Below, in pieces: positions 43,259-51,563 of a DNA stretch of 64,000 bases. The stretch is from G965220205 sp965220205 (GTDB taxonomy: Bacteria > Chloroflexota > Dehalococcoidia > Lucifugimonadales > Australimonadaceae). The position numbers were made by a program, and so were the translations under genes. Under the pieces are notes generated by a model, which saw only the letters and a list, made by a program, of their open reading frames with translations, searched no databases and was not told the origin of the DNA. The DNA lies in NCBI GenBank assembly GCA_965220205.1, contig OZ244812.1:2418001-2482000 (forward strand). Reading direction: 5' to 3'. Position 1 is the stretch's first letter. Each line of letters begins with the position of its first letter.

Positions 43259-43987
43259 GTGGCCGACCAGACCAAAAGGGCAGTCGTTTTCGATCTGTTC
43301 GGCACATTAGTGCCGATTTCCGCCGACTCGTACCGGCGGATGCTCCATGCGATGGCGAACGCCATCGGCGTGGAGCATGAGCGCTTTGCCCAAGCCTGGG
43401 TGTCGTCGAAGCGAGAGCTCGAAACCGGGCGCGCCGACGGACTGGAATCGAGCGTCGGGTTCGTCGCCGCTCAGCTGGGAGCCGCGCCAACGTCTGCGGC
43501 GGTGGCCCAAGCGGTCGACGCGTGGCTAGAGACGTCGGAGCAGCGGCTCAAACCCTCCGCTCGGACGCTCAGGTGTCTCGAGACGTTGCGCGGCCACGGG
43601 CGCAAGATCGGACTGCTGACGAATTGCGCTGCTGATGTCCCGCGCACCTGGCCGAACGGGGAGCTTGCGAGCCTCGTAGACTATGCAGGTTTCTCATGGA
43701 AGCTCGGCCAGATGAAGCCCGATCAGGGCGCCTACCTCTCGGTATGCGCTGAGATGGGAGTGGCTCCGGAGAGCTGCGTCTTCGTGGGCGATGGTGGAGA
43801 CCGAGAGTTGACTGGGGCGGGGAGAGCAGGCTTGCGTCCGGTGTTGCTCGAGTACTCGGCTGGTACGGGCCTCGGTTCAAGTCCGGTGGAGCTGAGCGCA
43901 TTCGGCAGCCGCAGTGACGCCGTAGACTGGGCTGGCGAGCGCGCCGACGCCTTGGAGTCGGCTGTGGGCTTGCTCTCGCCGGGATAG
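43259..43987 (+). CDS. HAD superfamily hydrolase
   Basis: 242 residues from GTG 43259. HAD motif I FDLFGTLVPI (nucleophile Asp), motif II IGLLTNCAADVP, motif III Lys in WKLGQMKPDQGAYL and motif IV FVGDGGDRELTGAGRAGL. It resembles the 2-haloacid dehalogenase/phosphatase branch with a helical cap. Substrate unknown. It is 9 nt upstream of a Nudix gene and probably in one unit with it. Confidence 0.88.
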   Translation: MADQTKRAVVFDLFGTLVPISADSYRRMLHAMANAIGVEHERFAQAWVSSKRELETGRADGLESSVGFVAAQLGAAPTSAAVAQAVDAWLETSEQRLKPSARTLRCLETLRGHGRKIGLLTNCAADVPRTWPNGELASLVDYAGFSWKLGQMKPDQGAYLSVCAEMGVAPESCVFVGDGGDRELTGAGRAGLRPVLLEYSAGTGLGSSPVELSAFGSRSDAVDWAGERADALESAVGLLSPG

Positions 43988-43996
43988 GACTCCCGG

Positions 43997-44395
43997 ATGA
44001 CCTCGACTCAGGTTGTTGTTCTCGGCATCCTCCTCGAAGGAGACCGCGTGCTCTTGGTGCGCCGCTCGCCGACGAGGGAACTCTACCCAGGCGTGTGGGA
44101 TTTCCCCGGCGGCCACAGTGAAGTGGGAGAGACGCCCGAGGAGACCCTGACGCGGGAGCTGGGCGAGGAGCTCGGCATTGTGCCAACGTATTACGTCGAT
44201 CTGCTCTGCCCCACGGTCAACGTCGAAGAGTTGCCTGTTCACTTCTACCGAGTGAAGCGGTGGACGGGGAGGCCGCGCAACCTTCAGGAGCAGGAGCATT
44301 CCGAATTGGCCTGGGTGGACCGCCGCGATGTGCCCGGTTTGGAACTGGCCAGCCCCGCAATCCCACAGCTTATCGAAGCGGCCATGGGCGTATAG
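43997..44395 (+). CDS. Nudix hydrolase
   Basis: 132 residues. The Nudix box is GGHSEVGETPEETLTRELGE then ELGI, fitting G-x5-E-x7-R-E-x2-E-E-x-G with a near-perfect match. The N-terminus VVVLGILLEGDRVLLVRRSP is typical. It likely hydrolyses a nucleoside diphosphate derivative. It follows the HAD hydrolase closely, and the two may act together in sanitising or recycling nucleotides. Confidence 0.9.
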   Translation: MTSTQVVVLGILLEGDRVLLVRRSPTRELYPGVWDFPGGHSEVGETPEETLTRELGEELGIVPTYYVDLLCPTVNVEELPVHFYRVKRWTGRPRNLQEQEHSELAWVDRRDVPGLELASPAIPQLIEAAMGV

Positions 44396-44456
44396 GGGAC
44401 ATCCGGCAGGGCAGGCTGCCCACGTCTGTCCGCGCTCGTCGAAAGGATCCAGCGCC

Positions 44457-45476
44457 CTACTGGACGAGCAGGCGCGGTTGTTCGAGCAGCCGCTTGATCT
44501 CCGTCGCGAACTGCGCAGCCTCGGCGCCGCCGGCGGCGCGGTGGTCGACGGAGAGCGTCGCCGCCATCGTCTGGCGGACCACGACCTCTCCTCGTCTGGC
44601 GACGGGGGTTGCGCGCGCGGCGCCCACGGCGAGCACCGCCACCTGCGGCGCGACCACGATCGCCGTGAAGGCGTCGATGTCGAACATGCCGAGGTTGCTC
44701 ACCGAAAAGGTCCCTGTGTACTCCTCCTGGCGCAGCGTGCCGTTGCGTCCCCGCTCGGCAACGTCCACCGCGTCGTTGGCAATCTCGGCGAGCGACTTCT
44801 CCTCGCAGTGGAGGACGGCGGGTACGATCAGGCCGGCGGGCAGGGCGACCGCGATGCCGATGTTGACGTGGGGCTGGACGCGGAGGTGGTCGCCCTCGAA
44901 CGTCGAGTTGAACATCGGATACTTGACGAGCGCCGTCGCGCACGCCTTGAGGACGATGTCGTTGACCGTCACGTGGGGCTCGCGCGACGCCCGGTTCAGC
45001 TCGCGGCGCAGTTCGAGCGCGTCAGTCATGTCGATGCGCACCGTGACGTAGAAGTGCGGCGTCTCCGCCATCGTCGACTGGGTCCTGCGGGCGATGGCCT
45101 GCCCCATGCGGCCAAGGGGTATGCGTCCGTCGGGCCCCGGCAGACGCGGAGGAAAGCCGCTGCGCAGCCCCCGGGGCCGCTCGGCCCCGGACTCGGGGCC
45201 CGATTCGGCGGAGGGGTCTTGGTCGTCAGTCGCCTCGCCCGCATCGCCGATGTAGGCGACGACGTCGCCCACGGAGACCGTTGCGCCCTCGGGCGCCGCG
45301 ATGCTGATGAGCGTCCCGTCCTGCTCCGCCTCCAGCTCGACGATCGCCTTGTCGGTCTCGACCTCGGCGATGGGCTCGCCGCGCTGGACGCTGTCCCCCT
45401 CGCGCTTGAGCCAGCGGACCACGGAGCCCCGGACCATCTCGTAGCCTATCCGGGGCATTACTACCGCAGTCGCCAT
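44457..45476 (-). CDS. 2-oxoacid dehydrogenase E2 (lipoyl acyltransferase)
   Basis: 339 residues from ATG 45476. One lipoyl domain (1-80) has the lipoyl Lys in VETDKAIVELEAEQDG (Lys43). The next 45 residues are a flexible acidic/Pro linker. The catalytic domain begins about residue 135 (AETPHFYVTVRIDMTDALEL). A peripheral subunit-binding domain is not visible. The catalytic motif is SVDHRAAGGAEAAQF: the His (about 312) is present, but the usual Asp of DHRxxDG is Gly. No E1 gene is adjacent. It is the last gene of the lpdA-korA-korB strand. Confidence 0.88.
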   Translation of the reverse strand: MATAVVMPRIGYEMVRGSVVRWLKREGDSVQRGEPIAEVETDKAIVELEAEQDGTLISIAAPEGATVSVGDVVAYIGDAGEATDDQDPSAESGPESGAERPRGLRSGFPPRLPGPDGRIPLGRMGQAIARRTQSTMAETPHFYVTVRIDMTDALELRRELNRASREPHVTVNDIVLKACATALVKYPMFNSTFEGDHLRVQPHVNIGIAVALPAGLIVPAVLHCEEKSLAEIANDAVDVAERGRNGTLRQEEYTGTFSVSNLGMFDIDAFTAIVVAPQVAVLAVGAARATPVARRGEVVVRQTMAATLSVDHRAAGGAEAAQFATEIKRLLEQPRLLVQ

Positions 45477-45540
45477 GGCCGCCTCCTCGGGGATGCGGCA
45501 CTGGCTCGGCGCGGCGCATCCATACGCGTACACTCTATGC

Positions 45541-45663
45541 GTGGAGTATCGGGTTGTCATTGCGGAGCGGGCTGAGGAATCGATTCGCGCTATCAATGAC
45601 CGTCGCACTCAGGAGGCCGTATACCGGCGTCTGCTTGCTCTGGAAAGGGACGCTCATCTCTAG
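45541..45663 (+). pseudogene. RelE/ParE-type toxin fragment truncated by a repeat
   Basis: From GTG 45541: VEYRVVIAERAEESIRAIND, RRTQEAVYRRLLALERDAHL, then stop. It is the N-terminal third of a RelE/ParE-like toxin. It stops exactly where the dispersed repeat begins (CTAGGGAACCTCTGAACAA from 45661), so the repeat cut off the gene. A -10-like TACACT at 45529-45534 lies 6 nt before the GTG. Confidence 0.65.
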
Positions 45664-45850
45664 GGAACCTCTGAACAAGCCCTCAGCAGTAGCGGAAGGG
45701 CGGCGGTCTGGCAGGGAGAGAGGGGCGGATGTGGTTCCCCCCCCCCACCTCCCCCACCTCAATCCTCCCCCCCCCCCGCAGCGTGGGGAGGAGGCCAGAC
45801 TGGAGGGGGGCAGACCGGAGGGCGCGGGACAGGGTTGGGTCGTTGAATCA
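45661..45850. repeat. dispersed C-rich repeat, copy 2 (MITE-like)
   Basis: Shares with 34565 the order CTAGGGAACCTCTGAACAA, CTCAGCAG, CTCAATCCTCCCCC, GCAG, GGGGAGGAGG. Runs of C (positions 45740-45780) and internal complementary arms allow a long hairpin. It has no coding capacity and behaves as a mobile or recombined element inserted in a toxin gene. Confidence 0.7.
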
Positions 45851-45864
45851 GGATAGGAGACGGG

Positions 45865-46137
45865 GTGATGCTTGCGCAACGGGCCTATGTCATAGTTGCC
45901 AAACTGACGCACCCGCCCGAGCAACTCGAGGGCGAGCCTGGGGTCGTCGCTGTCACTCGTCACGGGCGAGAGGTGTTGGCCATCATTACATGGGAAGACT
46001 ACCAGTCTCTGGTGGACACGCTCGATATCCTCAGCGACCCGGAGGCGACGGAGCAACTCCGCGTCTCAGCCGAACAGATCAAGGCCAAGAATGTCCGCCC
46101 CGTGCGTGAGTTGGGGAAAGAGCTCGGCTTCGAGTAG
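45865..46137 (+). CDS. Phd/YefM-type antitoxin
   Basis: 90 residues from ATG 45865. The conserved core is GVVAVTRHGREVLAIITWED (20 shown) followed by YQSLVDTLDILSDPEATEQL, the N-terminal domain order of Phd/YefM antitoxins. The N-terminus MMLAQRAYVIVAKLTHPPEQ is unusual. No toxin follows it; the only toxin-like sequence is the RelE fragment upstream, on the other side of a repeat. It may be an orphan antitoxin left when its partner was destroyed. Confidence 0.7.
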   Translation: MMLAQRAYVIVAKLTHPPEQLEGEPGVVAVTRHGREVLAIITWEDYQSLVDTLDILSDPEATEQLRVSAEQIKAKNVRPVRELGKELGFE

Positions 46138-46282
46138 CGCACGGACGATGCCGTTCACGAACGGTCGCCGCCTCCTTTTGTCTTTCCACCGGCGCGGCCC
46201 GCCTACGCCCGGCGCGTCTTTTCGCGCTAGAGGGGTTGGCGAGGCCGCGCTTGCCGGGACTCTCCGGTCGTGTAGAGGGACG

Positions 46283-47182
46283 CTAGAGCATCCGCGCGCG
46301 GATGCGGTCGGCGTCCTCCTCCGATACACCGATAGGCCGCCGGGCGAGCGGCCCGCCCTCTCGGAGCACGGGCTCGAGCTGGTCGAGCGTTGGCCGGCCC
46401 TCGACTTTGAAGAAGAGGCCGGTGTAGATCGTGTCGCCCCACTCCATCGCCTTCTCGCAGGCCGCCTTCCAGTCGGAGGGGTCGTGAGCGTCGTCCTCGA
46501 GCTTCTTCACCCGTTGCTTGAAGAACGGGTGGTCGTTGTCGAGGTTGAACGTAACGCACGGGCTGAACACGTCAAGCAGTGCGAAGCCCTTGTGCATGAT
46601 CGCTTGCGACATGAGCGACGTGAGCTGCCGGATGTCGCCGCTGTAGCCGCGAGCCACGAACGTCGCGCCGTTCATGATGGCCGACGTCAGCGGGTTGAGC
46701 GGGAACTCGACGCTGCCGAACGGCGTACTCTTCGTCTTCATGCCCACCGTGCTGGTTGGCGATACCTGGCCCGTTGTGAGGCCGTATATCTGATTGTTCA
46801 TCACGATATAGGTGATGTTGACGTTGCGGCGGGCGGTGTGCGTGAAGTGGTTGCCGCCGATGCCGTACCCGTCGCCGTCGCCGCCCGTGGCGATCACGGT
46901 CAGCTCGTGGTTCGCCATCTGCGCGCCCGTTGCCACCGCCAGCGAGCGGCCGTGCAGCGTGTGCATGCCGTAGGCGTTGATGTAGCCGGGGAAGTTCGAC
47001 GAGCAGCCGATGCCGCTCACCGTCAGAATCTCGTGCGGCTTCAGACCCAGGTCCGCGCATGCGCGCTGGAGACTGTTCAGCACGCCGAAGTCGCCGCACC
47101 CCGGGCACCAGTCCGGCTCGACCTTGCCCTTGAAGTCCTTCGCGGTCAGCGGGATCTGGGGCCTTTCTTCAACTGTGGTCAT
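46283..47182 (-). CDS. korB: 2-oxoacid:ferredoxin oxidoreductase subunit beta
   Basis: 299 residues. TPP motif GGDGDGYGIGGNHFTHTARR (20 shown) with the NN in YIVMNNQIYGLTTGQ. The Cys of WCPGCGDFGVLNSLQRAC and the GIGCSSNFPGYINAYG segment bind iron-sulfur. It oxidises a 2-oxoacid (probably 2-oxoglutarate) with CoA and reduces ferredoxin. It lies 84 nt downstream of korA. The tandem ATCC-AGAAC repeats lie between them. Confidence 0.93.
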   Translation of the reverse strand: MTTVEERPQIPLTAKDFKGKVEPDWCPGCGDFGVLNSLQRACADLGLKPHEILTVSGIGCSSNFPGYINAYGMHTLHGRSLAVATGAQMANHELTVIATGGDGDGYGIGGNHFTHTARRNVNITYIVMNNQIYGLTTGQVSPTSTVGMKTKSTPFGSVEFPLNPLTSAIMNGATFVARGYSGDIRQLTSLMSQAIMHKGFALLDVFSPCVTFNLDNDHPFFKQRVKKLEDDAHDPSDWKAACEKAMEWGDTIYTGLFFKVEGRPTLDQLEPVLREGGPLARRPIGVSEEDADRIRARML

Positions 47183-47198
47183 GACCTTGTTTCCTCTC

Positions 47199-47240
47199 TA
47201 TCCAGAACGCTCTCTATCCAGAACTCTATCAAGAACGTCT
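47199..47240. repeat. short tandem repeat in the korA-korB spacer
   Basis: Units CTCTATCCAGAAC, CTCTATCCAGAAC and CTCTATCAAGAAC occur in succession in the 84 nt spacer. This repeat also separates the korB start from the korA stop. Confidence 0.55.
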
Positions 47241-47266
47241 CATCCGAGAACAGCGGCCGCGGCGTC

Positions 47267-49051
47267 TTAGACGACGACCTCCTGGTAGGGCACGTAGGTG
47301 GGGGTATCGTGCTCGAGGTGATCGAGCACCCCGTTCACGATGTGATGGGGCATGAACGGCTCGCCGTCGTACTTGCGGATGTGGCCGGAGGGACTGAGGC
47401 CGGTCTCGCCCCGCAGGTAGCGGGCGAACTGGCCAGACTCGTTGTTCTCGATGAGGACCGTCTTCTTCGCGCTCGTCATCACCGCCGAGATTTGCTCGGC
47501 GTGCAGCGGCACGATCCACTTCACCGGGAGATGGTTCGCCTTGACGCCCTTGTCGGCCAGCAGGTCGAGGGCGTCGTGGATGGCTGCGTAGGTGGAGCCC
47601 CAGCCGATCAGCGTGACGTCGGCGTCGGGGTCGCCCTCGAGCTCGGGGGGCGCGATCTGATCGACGACCCGTTCGAGCTTGCGGGACCGCTTCTCGACCA
47701 TCGCCCGGCGCTTGTGCGGGTTGGTGAACTCGTCGCTGATCAGGCCCGAGTCCTCGTCGTGCTCGTCGGTGGCGACGACGTGGATGTAGCCCTGGGTGCC
47801 CGGGATGGCGCGGGGCGACACACCGCTGACGGTGTTCTTGTACCGGTGGTACTCGCCGCCGTTGGAGGCCGGCTCAGTGATCAGCTCCCCACGGTCGATT
47901 GTGGGGTGCATGTTGAGCTCGTTCGGATTGACGCTGAACCGGCCCTCCGAGATCAACAGGTCCGATAGGACGATGCCGGGGCACTGGAGTCTGTCCGCGA
48001 GGTTGAACAGCTCGGGGATAGTGTTGAAGGCATCGAGCGCGTGGAGCGGAGCGACGATGAGCCGCTGGAAGTCTCCTTGGCTTGCGCCGAGCGTCTGCCA
48101 CAGGTCGCCCTGCTCGGTCTTCGTGGGCACGCCGGTGGAGGGTCCTGCGCGCTGCACGTCGATGAACACGGACGGAATCTCCATCATGGAGGCCGCGCCG
48201 ATCGCCTCGGTCATGAGGGCGAAGCCGCCTCCCGAGGTCGCGCACATCGAGCGGACCCCCATGTGCGCCGCCCCAATCACCATATTCGCCACGCCGATCT
48301 CGTCCTCGACCTGGCGGACTATGATGCCAAGGTTCCGCGCGTTGGCGGCCATCCAGTGGAGGACGCCGGTGGACGGGCTCATCGGGTAGGCGGCGTAGAA
48401 CTTCACGCCGGCAGCCGCCCCGCCCATCGCCAGCGCCTCGTTGCCGGACCATACCCCCAGCGGCGTCGGGCCATTCCCCACCGGCGTCGGGAACGGTACG
48501 AAGTTCTCGACAGCGTGGTCGAATCCGGCGCGCGCGACGCGGACGTTCTCGTTGACGACGGCCTCGCCCTTCCGCGCGAACTGCTGGGTCAGGCTCTGCT
48601 CCAGCACCTCGAATCCCATGCCGAGCAGGTGCATGATCGCCCCGACGGCGACCGTGTTCTGGTTGAGGCCGCCGGCCCGCTGCGCGCCCGTGAGCTCGGT
48701 GACGGGCAGGGGGCATAGCTGCACACCGTCCTCCATGTCGCCCGGCGTGATGTTGTCGCTGTTGTAGACGACGGCTGAGCCGGGCCCCATGAGGTGCAAG
48801 TGCTTACTCATGGTGTCCTGGTTGAGGCACAAGAGCATGTCGAGCTTGTCGCCGTGGCTGAACCGCTCTTCCTCGCTCACGCGCAGCGTGAGAAAGATGT
48901 GCCCGCCGCGGACGATTGACTGGTACGCGTTGTAGGAGTTGAGGTGGAGGCCTCGCCGTACGAACATCCTCGCCAGAATGTCGCCGGGCGTCGCGATGCC
49001 TTGTCCGGCCTCGCCCCCGATGGCGATCGCCAAGTCGAACCCGTCACTCAT
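47267..49051 (-). CDS. korA: 2-oxoacid:ferredoxin oxidoreductase subunit alpha (gamma-alpha fusion)
   Basis: 594 residues. The N-terminal gamma-type domain has IAIGGEAGQGIATPGDILAR (20 shown) and RVSEEERFSHGDKLDMLLCL. The alpha domain begins about residue 200 (GNEALAMGGAAAGVKFYAAY, PMSPSTGVLHWMAANA). Later: EDEIGVANMVIGAAHMGVRS and MCATSGGGFALMTEAIGAAS. It pairs with KorB next to it to form the catalytic enzyme. It lies 56 nt after lpdA. Confidence 0.94.
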   Translation of the reverse strand: MSDGFDLAIAIGGEAGQGIATPGDILARMFVRRGLHLNSYNAYQSIVRGGHIFLTLRVSEEERFSHGDKLDMLLCLNQDTMSKHLHLMGPGSAVVYNSDNITPGDMEDGVQLCPLPVTELTGAQRAGGLNQNTVAVGAIMHLLGMGFEVLEQSLTQQFARKGEAVVNENVRVARAGFDHAVENFVPFPTPVGNGPTPLGVWSGNEALAMGGAAAGVKFYAAYPMSPSTGVLHWMAANARNLGIIVRQVEDEIGVANMVIGAAHMGVRSMCATSGGGFALMTEAIGAASMMEIPSVFIDVQRAGPSTGVPTKTEQGDLWQTLGASQGDFQRLIVAPLHALDAFNTIPELFNLADRLQCPGIVLSDLLISEGRFSVNPNELNMHPTIDRGELITEPASNGGEYHRYKNTVSGVSPRAIPGTQGYIHVVATDEHDEDSGLISDEFTNPHKRRAMVEKRSRKLERVVDQIAPPELEGDPDADVTLIGWGSTYAAIHDALDLLADKGVKANHLPVKWIVPLHAEQISAVMTSAKKTVLIENNESGQFARYLRGETGLSPSGHIRKYDGEPFMPHHIVNGVLDHLEHDTPTYVPYQEVVV

Positions 49052-49068
49052 GCCTTCCTCCTGTTCTG

Positions 49069-49104
49069 CATAACCCGTCTCGTCTGCATAACCCGTCTCG
49101 CGCC
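49069..49104. repeat. tandem duplication in the lpdA-korA spacer
   Basis: TCTGCATAACCCGTCTCG occurs twice in a row between lpdA and korA. It is similar in place and scale to the duplication in the korA-korB spacer. Confidence 0.6.
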
Positions 49105-49107
49105 TGC

Positions 49108-50493
49108 TTAACCTTGGATGTGTACGGCCCTGCCGCTGGCGGCCAACGCCGCTTCCTTCACTACCTCCGACATCGTGGGATGGGCGTTGATCACCGACCC
49201 CACGTCCAGGTTCGTGCCTTCCAGGAGCCGCGCGAGGCTCAGCTCGCCCAGCAGCTCCGTGACTTCGTGGCCGATCAGATGCGCCCCGAGGATCTGCCCG
49301 CTCTTGCCGTCCACGACGATCTTGCCGAAGCCATCATACGCGCCCACGGCCAGCGCTTTGCCGTTCGCCAGGAGCGGGAACCGCCCGACCTTCACCTCGT
49401 AGCCCTCGTCGAGTGCGCCTTGTTCCGAGAGTCCCATGCTCGCGACCTGCGGGTTGCAGTAGGTAGCCCGCGGAACGCTGCGGTAGTCTAACGGACGCGG
49501 CTCCTCCCCGGCGAGACATTCGGCAACGTACACCCCCTGCGCCTGTGCGACATGGGCCAGCGGCAGCGTGCCGATCACGTCCCCAACCGCATACACGCCG
49601 TCGCCGTTCGCGCTCAGGCGCTCGTCGACCTTGATGAACCCGCCGGTCAAACCCACGCCTGCGCGCTCGAGGTCCAGGCCCTCCGTGTTCGGCTCGATGC
49701 CGACGCTCACCAGCACACGGTCCGCCTCGACGCGCACGTCTTCGTCGCCCGGGGTCGCTATGTGGACGGTCGCGCCGTGCTCCGCCCGCTCGATCCCCGT
49801 TACCGTCGAGCCGACGAGGAACGATATCCCCTGCTTGCCCAACGACCGGGCCAGCGCTGTGGAGACCTCGGCGTCCTCCTTGGGCAGCGCTCGGTCCAAC
49901 GCCTCGACGACTGTCACTTTCGCGCCATACGCCGCGTACACATACGCGAACTCAACCCCGATCGAGCCGGCCCCGATGACTACCGCGTGGGTCGGCGCCG
50001 TGTCCTGCAGGATCGCCTCGCGGTACGTCACCACCGTGGCGCCGTCGACCTCGATCGACGGGAGGAGACGTGGGCGCGCACCGGTGGCGACGATGATTGA
50101 TTCAGCCTCGATCCGCTCGCCGTCCACGGACAGTATGTGAGGGGCCAAGAATGACGCGCTCCCGGCGATGCGCTCGACGCCGTGTCTCTCGAACAGCGCC
50201 GCCACTCCCTTGCCGAGCCGGTTCACGATCCTGCGGCTGCGTTCGAGCGCGACGGAGTAGTCGGCCTCAACGGGGCCGGTGGCGATGCCGTACGACGCTG
50301 CGTCGTTCACCAGGTTCAGGACCTCCGCGTTGCGGATCAGCGACTTACTGGGGATGCACCCCCAGTTGAGACAGACGCCGCCGATGGCCTCGCGCTCAAT
50401 GCACACTGTCTTCAATCCTAGCTGCGCCGCGCGGATTCCCGCGGCGTAGCCGCCGGGGCCGGCGCCGATGATCGCCAGGTCATACGCTGCCAT
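49108..50493 (-). CDS. lpdA: dihydrolipoamide dehydrogenase (E3)
   Basis: 461 residues. FAD-binding GAGPGGYAAGIRAAQLG; redox-active disulfide GGVCLNWGCIPSKSLI (Cys41 and Cys46); NAD loop VVIGAGSIGVEFAYVYAAYG; C-terminal active-site His/Glu in VINAHPTMSEVVKEAALAAS. It reoxidises the dihydrolipoyl group of E2 or of glycine cleavage proteins. It is the first gene of the strand that carries korA, korB and E2. Confidence 0.96.
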   Translation of the reverse strand: MAAYDLAIIGAGPGGYAAGIRAAQLGLKTVCIEREAIGGVCLNWGCIPSKSLIRNAEVLNLVNDAASYGIATGPVEADYSVALERSRRIVNRLGKGVAALFERHGVERIAGSASFLAPHILSVDGERIEAESIIVATGARPRLLPSIEVDGATVVTYREAILQDTAPTHAVVIGAGSIGVEFAYVYAAYGAKVTVVEALDRALPKEDAEVSTALARSLGKQGISFLVGSTVTGIERAEHGATVHIATPGDEDVRVEADRVLVSVGIEPNTEGLDLERAGVGLTGGFIKVDERLSANGDGVYAVGDVIGTLPLAHVAQAQGVYVAECLAGEEPRPLDYRSVPRATYCNPQVASMGLSEQGALDEGYEVKVGRFPLLANGKALAVGAYDGFGKIVVDGKSGQILGAHLIGHEVTELLGELSLARLLEGTNLDVGSVINAHPTMSEVVKEAALAASGRAVHIQG

Positions 50494-50830
50494 AGACGAG
50501 ACCTTTAGTTGGACTGTCGAACATGCCCGCGCGGCGACGGCTGACCGAGGCCACGCGACGACATGGGCGTCAGGCGAGTATATGTCAACGCCTTGGAGGT
50601 GGCAAATGCGGGTGAGGAATCCCCCCGTGTGATGCGAGCTGAGATATAGACGTTCTCTATGGAGAATCTTTTACTACCAGCTTCCCTCTCTGCTTTGCGG
50701 ATTCCGCAACTCTCGTTGCCCCCGACGCCCTCCCGCGCCATGGCGCCCCGTCTGGGCGGACGTCCTCCGCAGCGGGCCCCCCGGCCGGTCGGCGGCGACG
50801 GGATAGGGCCGCGTCCGGCGGCATAGACCG
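50494..50830. other. divergent spacer upstream of lpdA
   Basis: 337 bases without a credible gene. An inverted repeat TTCTC-TATG-GAGAA (50653-50666) might be an operator or small hairpin. The right end is GC-rich and includes the promoter of the gene at 50843. Confidence 0.45.
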
Positions 50831-50836
50831 TATACT
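50831..50836 (+). promoter_or_regulatory. -10 box of the leaderless gene at 50843
   Basis: TATACT ends 7 nt before the ATG. No Shine-Dalgarno lies between them. There is no recognisable -35. Confidence 0.55.
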
Positions 50837-50842
50837 GTTGCT

Positions 50843-51547
50843 ATGGAAGAGCATGAACGCCGTCTCGCGTATGCCGCCGAGCATACGTACGTCGTGCGGC
50901 CGCCCAAGCGGTCGCTGGCGACCTTTGGCACGACGTCGGTCAAGTACTACCTGGTGACGGAGCCTTCCTACGAGGGCGTGGTGGGGTCGACCAACCGGCC
51001 CGAGGCGGTTGTGCGCGAAGGCGCCGTCCGCTCCGAGCGTCCGCAGGTCGTAACGCCGTCGTTCCTCGTGCGGCAGGAGGGGTTCGGCGACGCGGCGCGC
51101 GAGTACATCGAGGAGATCGCTCGCGAGTACGGCCCGGACGCCCCGGGGTTGCGCTACTCCTACAAGAACGAGCACATGGAGACCAGCGTCGTGTCAGGCA
51201 CGGCGGACGAAGTCGCCGTCCGGCTCGGCGAGCGTCTGGACCGCGAGCAGAAAGCGCTCGAGGCGGTGGTCCGCGGCGTTGACGAGCTGTGGGACGTCTC
51301 GCTGATGAAGTTCATCTACGAGCTGACGGTGGGCTCGTTCGGGACCAACTATTCCGAGATGGAGTCGAGGGGGCTCTTGCGCATGGACCGCGGCGTGCCC
51401 GAGGACGCCCGCTTTCGCATCGAGACGCTCTTGGACCAGGCCCGCCGCGGCGAGGTCGAGCCGGCGGAGGTCCACCGCGAGCTCGAGCGCTGGGACCTCT
51501 TCGACGAGTACCAGGACCGCTTTCTGGGCCTGTTCAAGCGAAGGTAG
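50843..51547 (+). CDS. conserved-looking protein of unknown function
   Basis: 234 residues, soluble, acidic-basic mixed. I see no known domain. Landmarks: HTYVVRPPKRSLATFGTTSV, KYYLVTEPSYEGVVG, SFLVRQEGFGDAAREYIEEI and a helical C-terminal half (DELWDVSLMKFIYELTVGSF, HRELERWDLFDEYQDRFLGL). The last 30 residues read like a C-terminal amphipathic helix. The start is well placed by the -10 box. It is convergent with the SDR gene. Confidence 0.7.
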   Translation: MEEHERRLAYAAEHTYVVRPPKRSLATFGTTSVKYYLVTEPSYEGVVGSTNRPEAVVREGAVRSERPQVVTPSFLVRQEGFGDAAREYIEEIAREYGPDAPGLRYSYKNEHMETSVVSGTADEVAVRLGERLDREQKALEAVVRGVDELWDVSLMKFIYELTVGSFGTNYSEMESRGLLRMDRGVPEDARFRIETLLDQARRGEVEPAEVHRELERWDLFDEYQDRFLGLFKRR

Positions 51548-51563
51548 GGAGCGCGGGCGCCGT

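Noticed and set aside
50505..50741. 78-codon minus ORF in the lpdA upstream spacer
   Set aside because: No domain, no ribosome binding site and codon use unlike neighbours.
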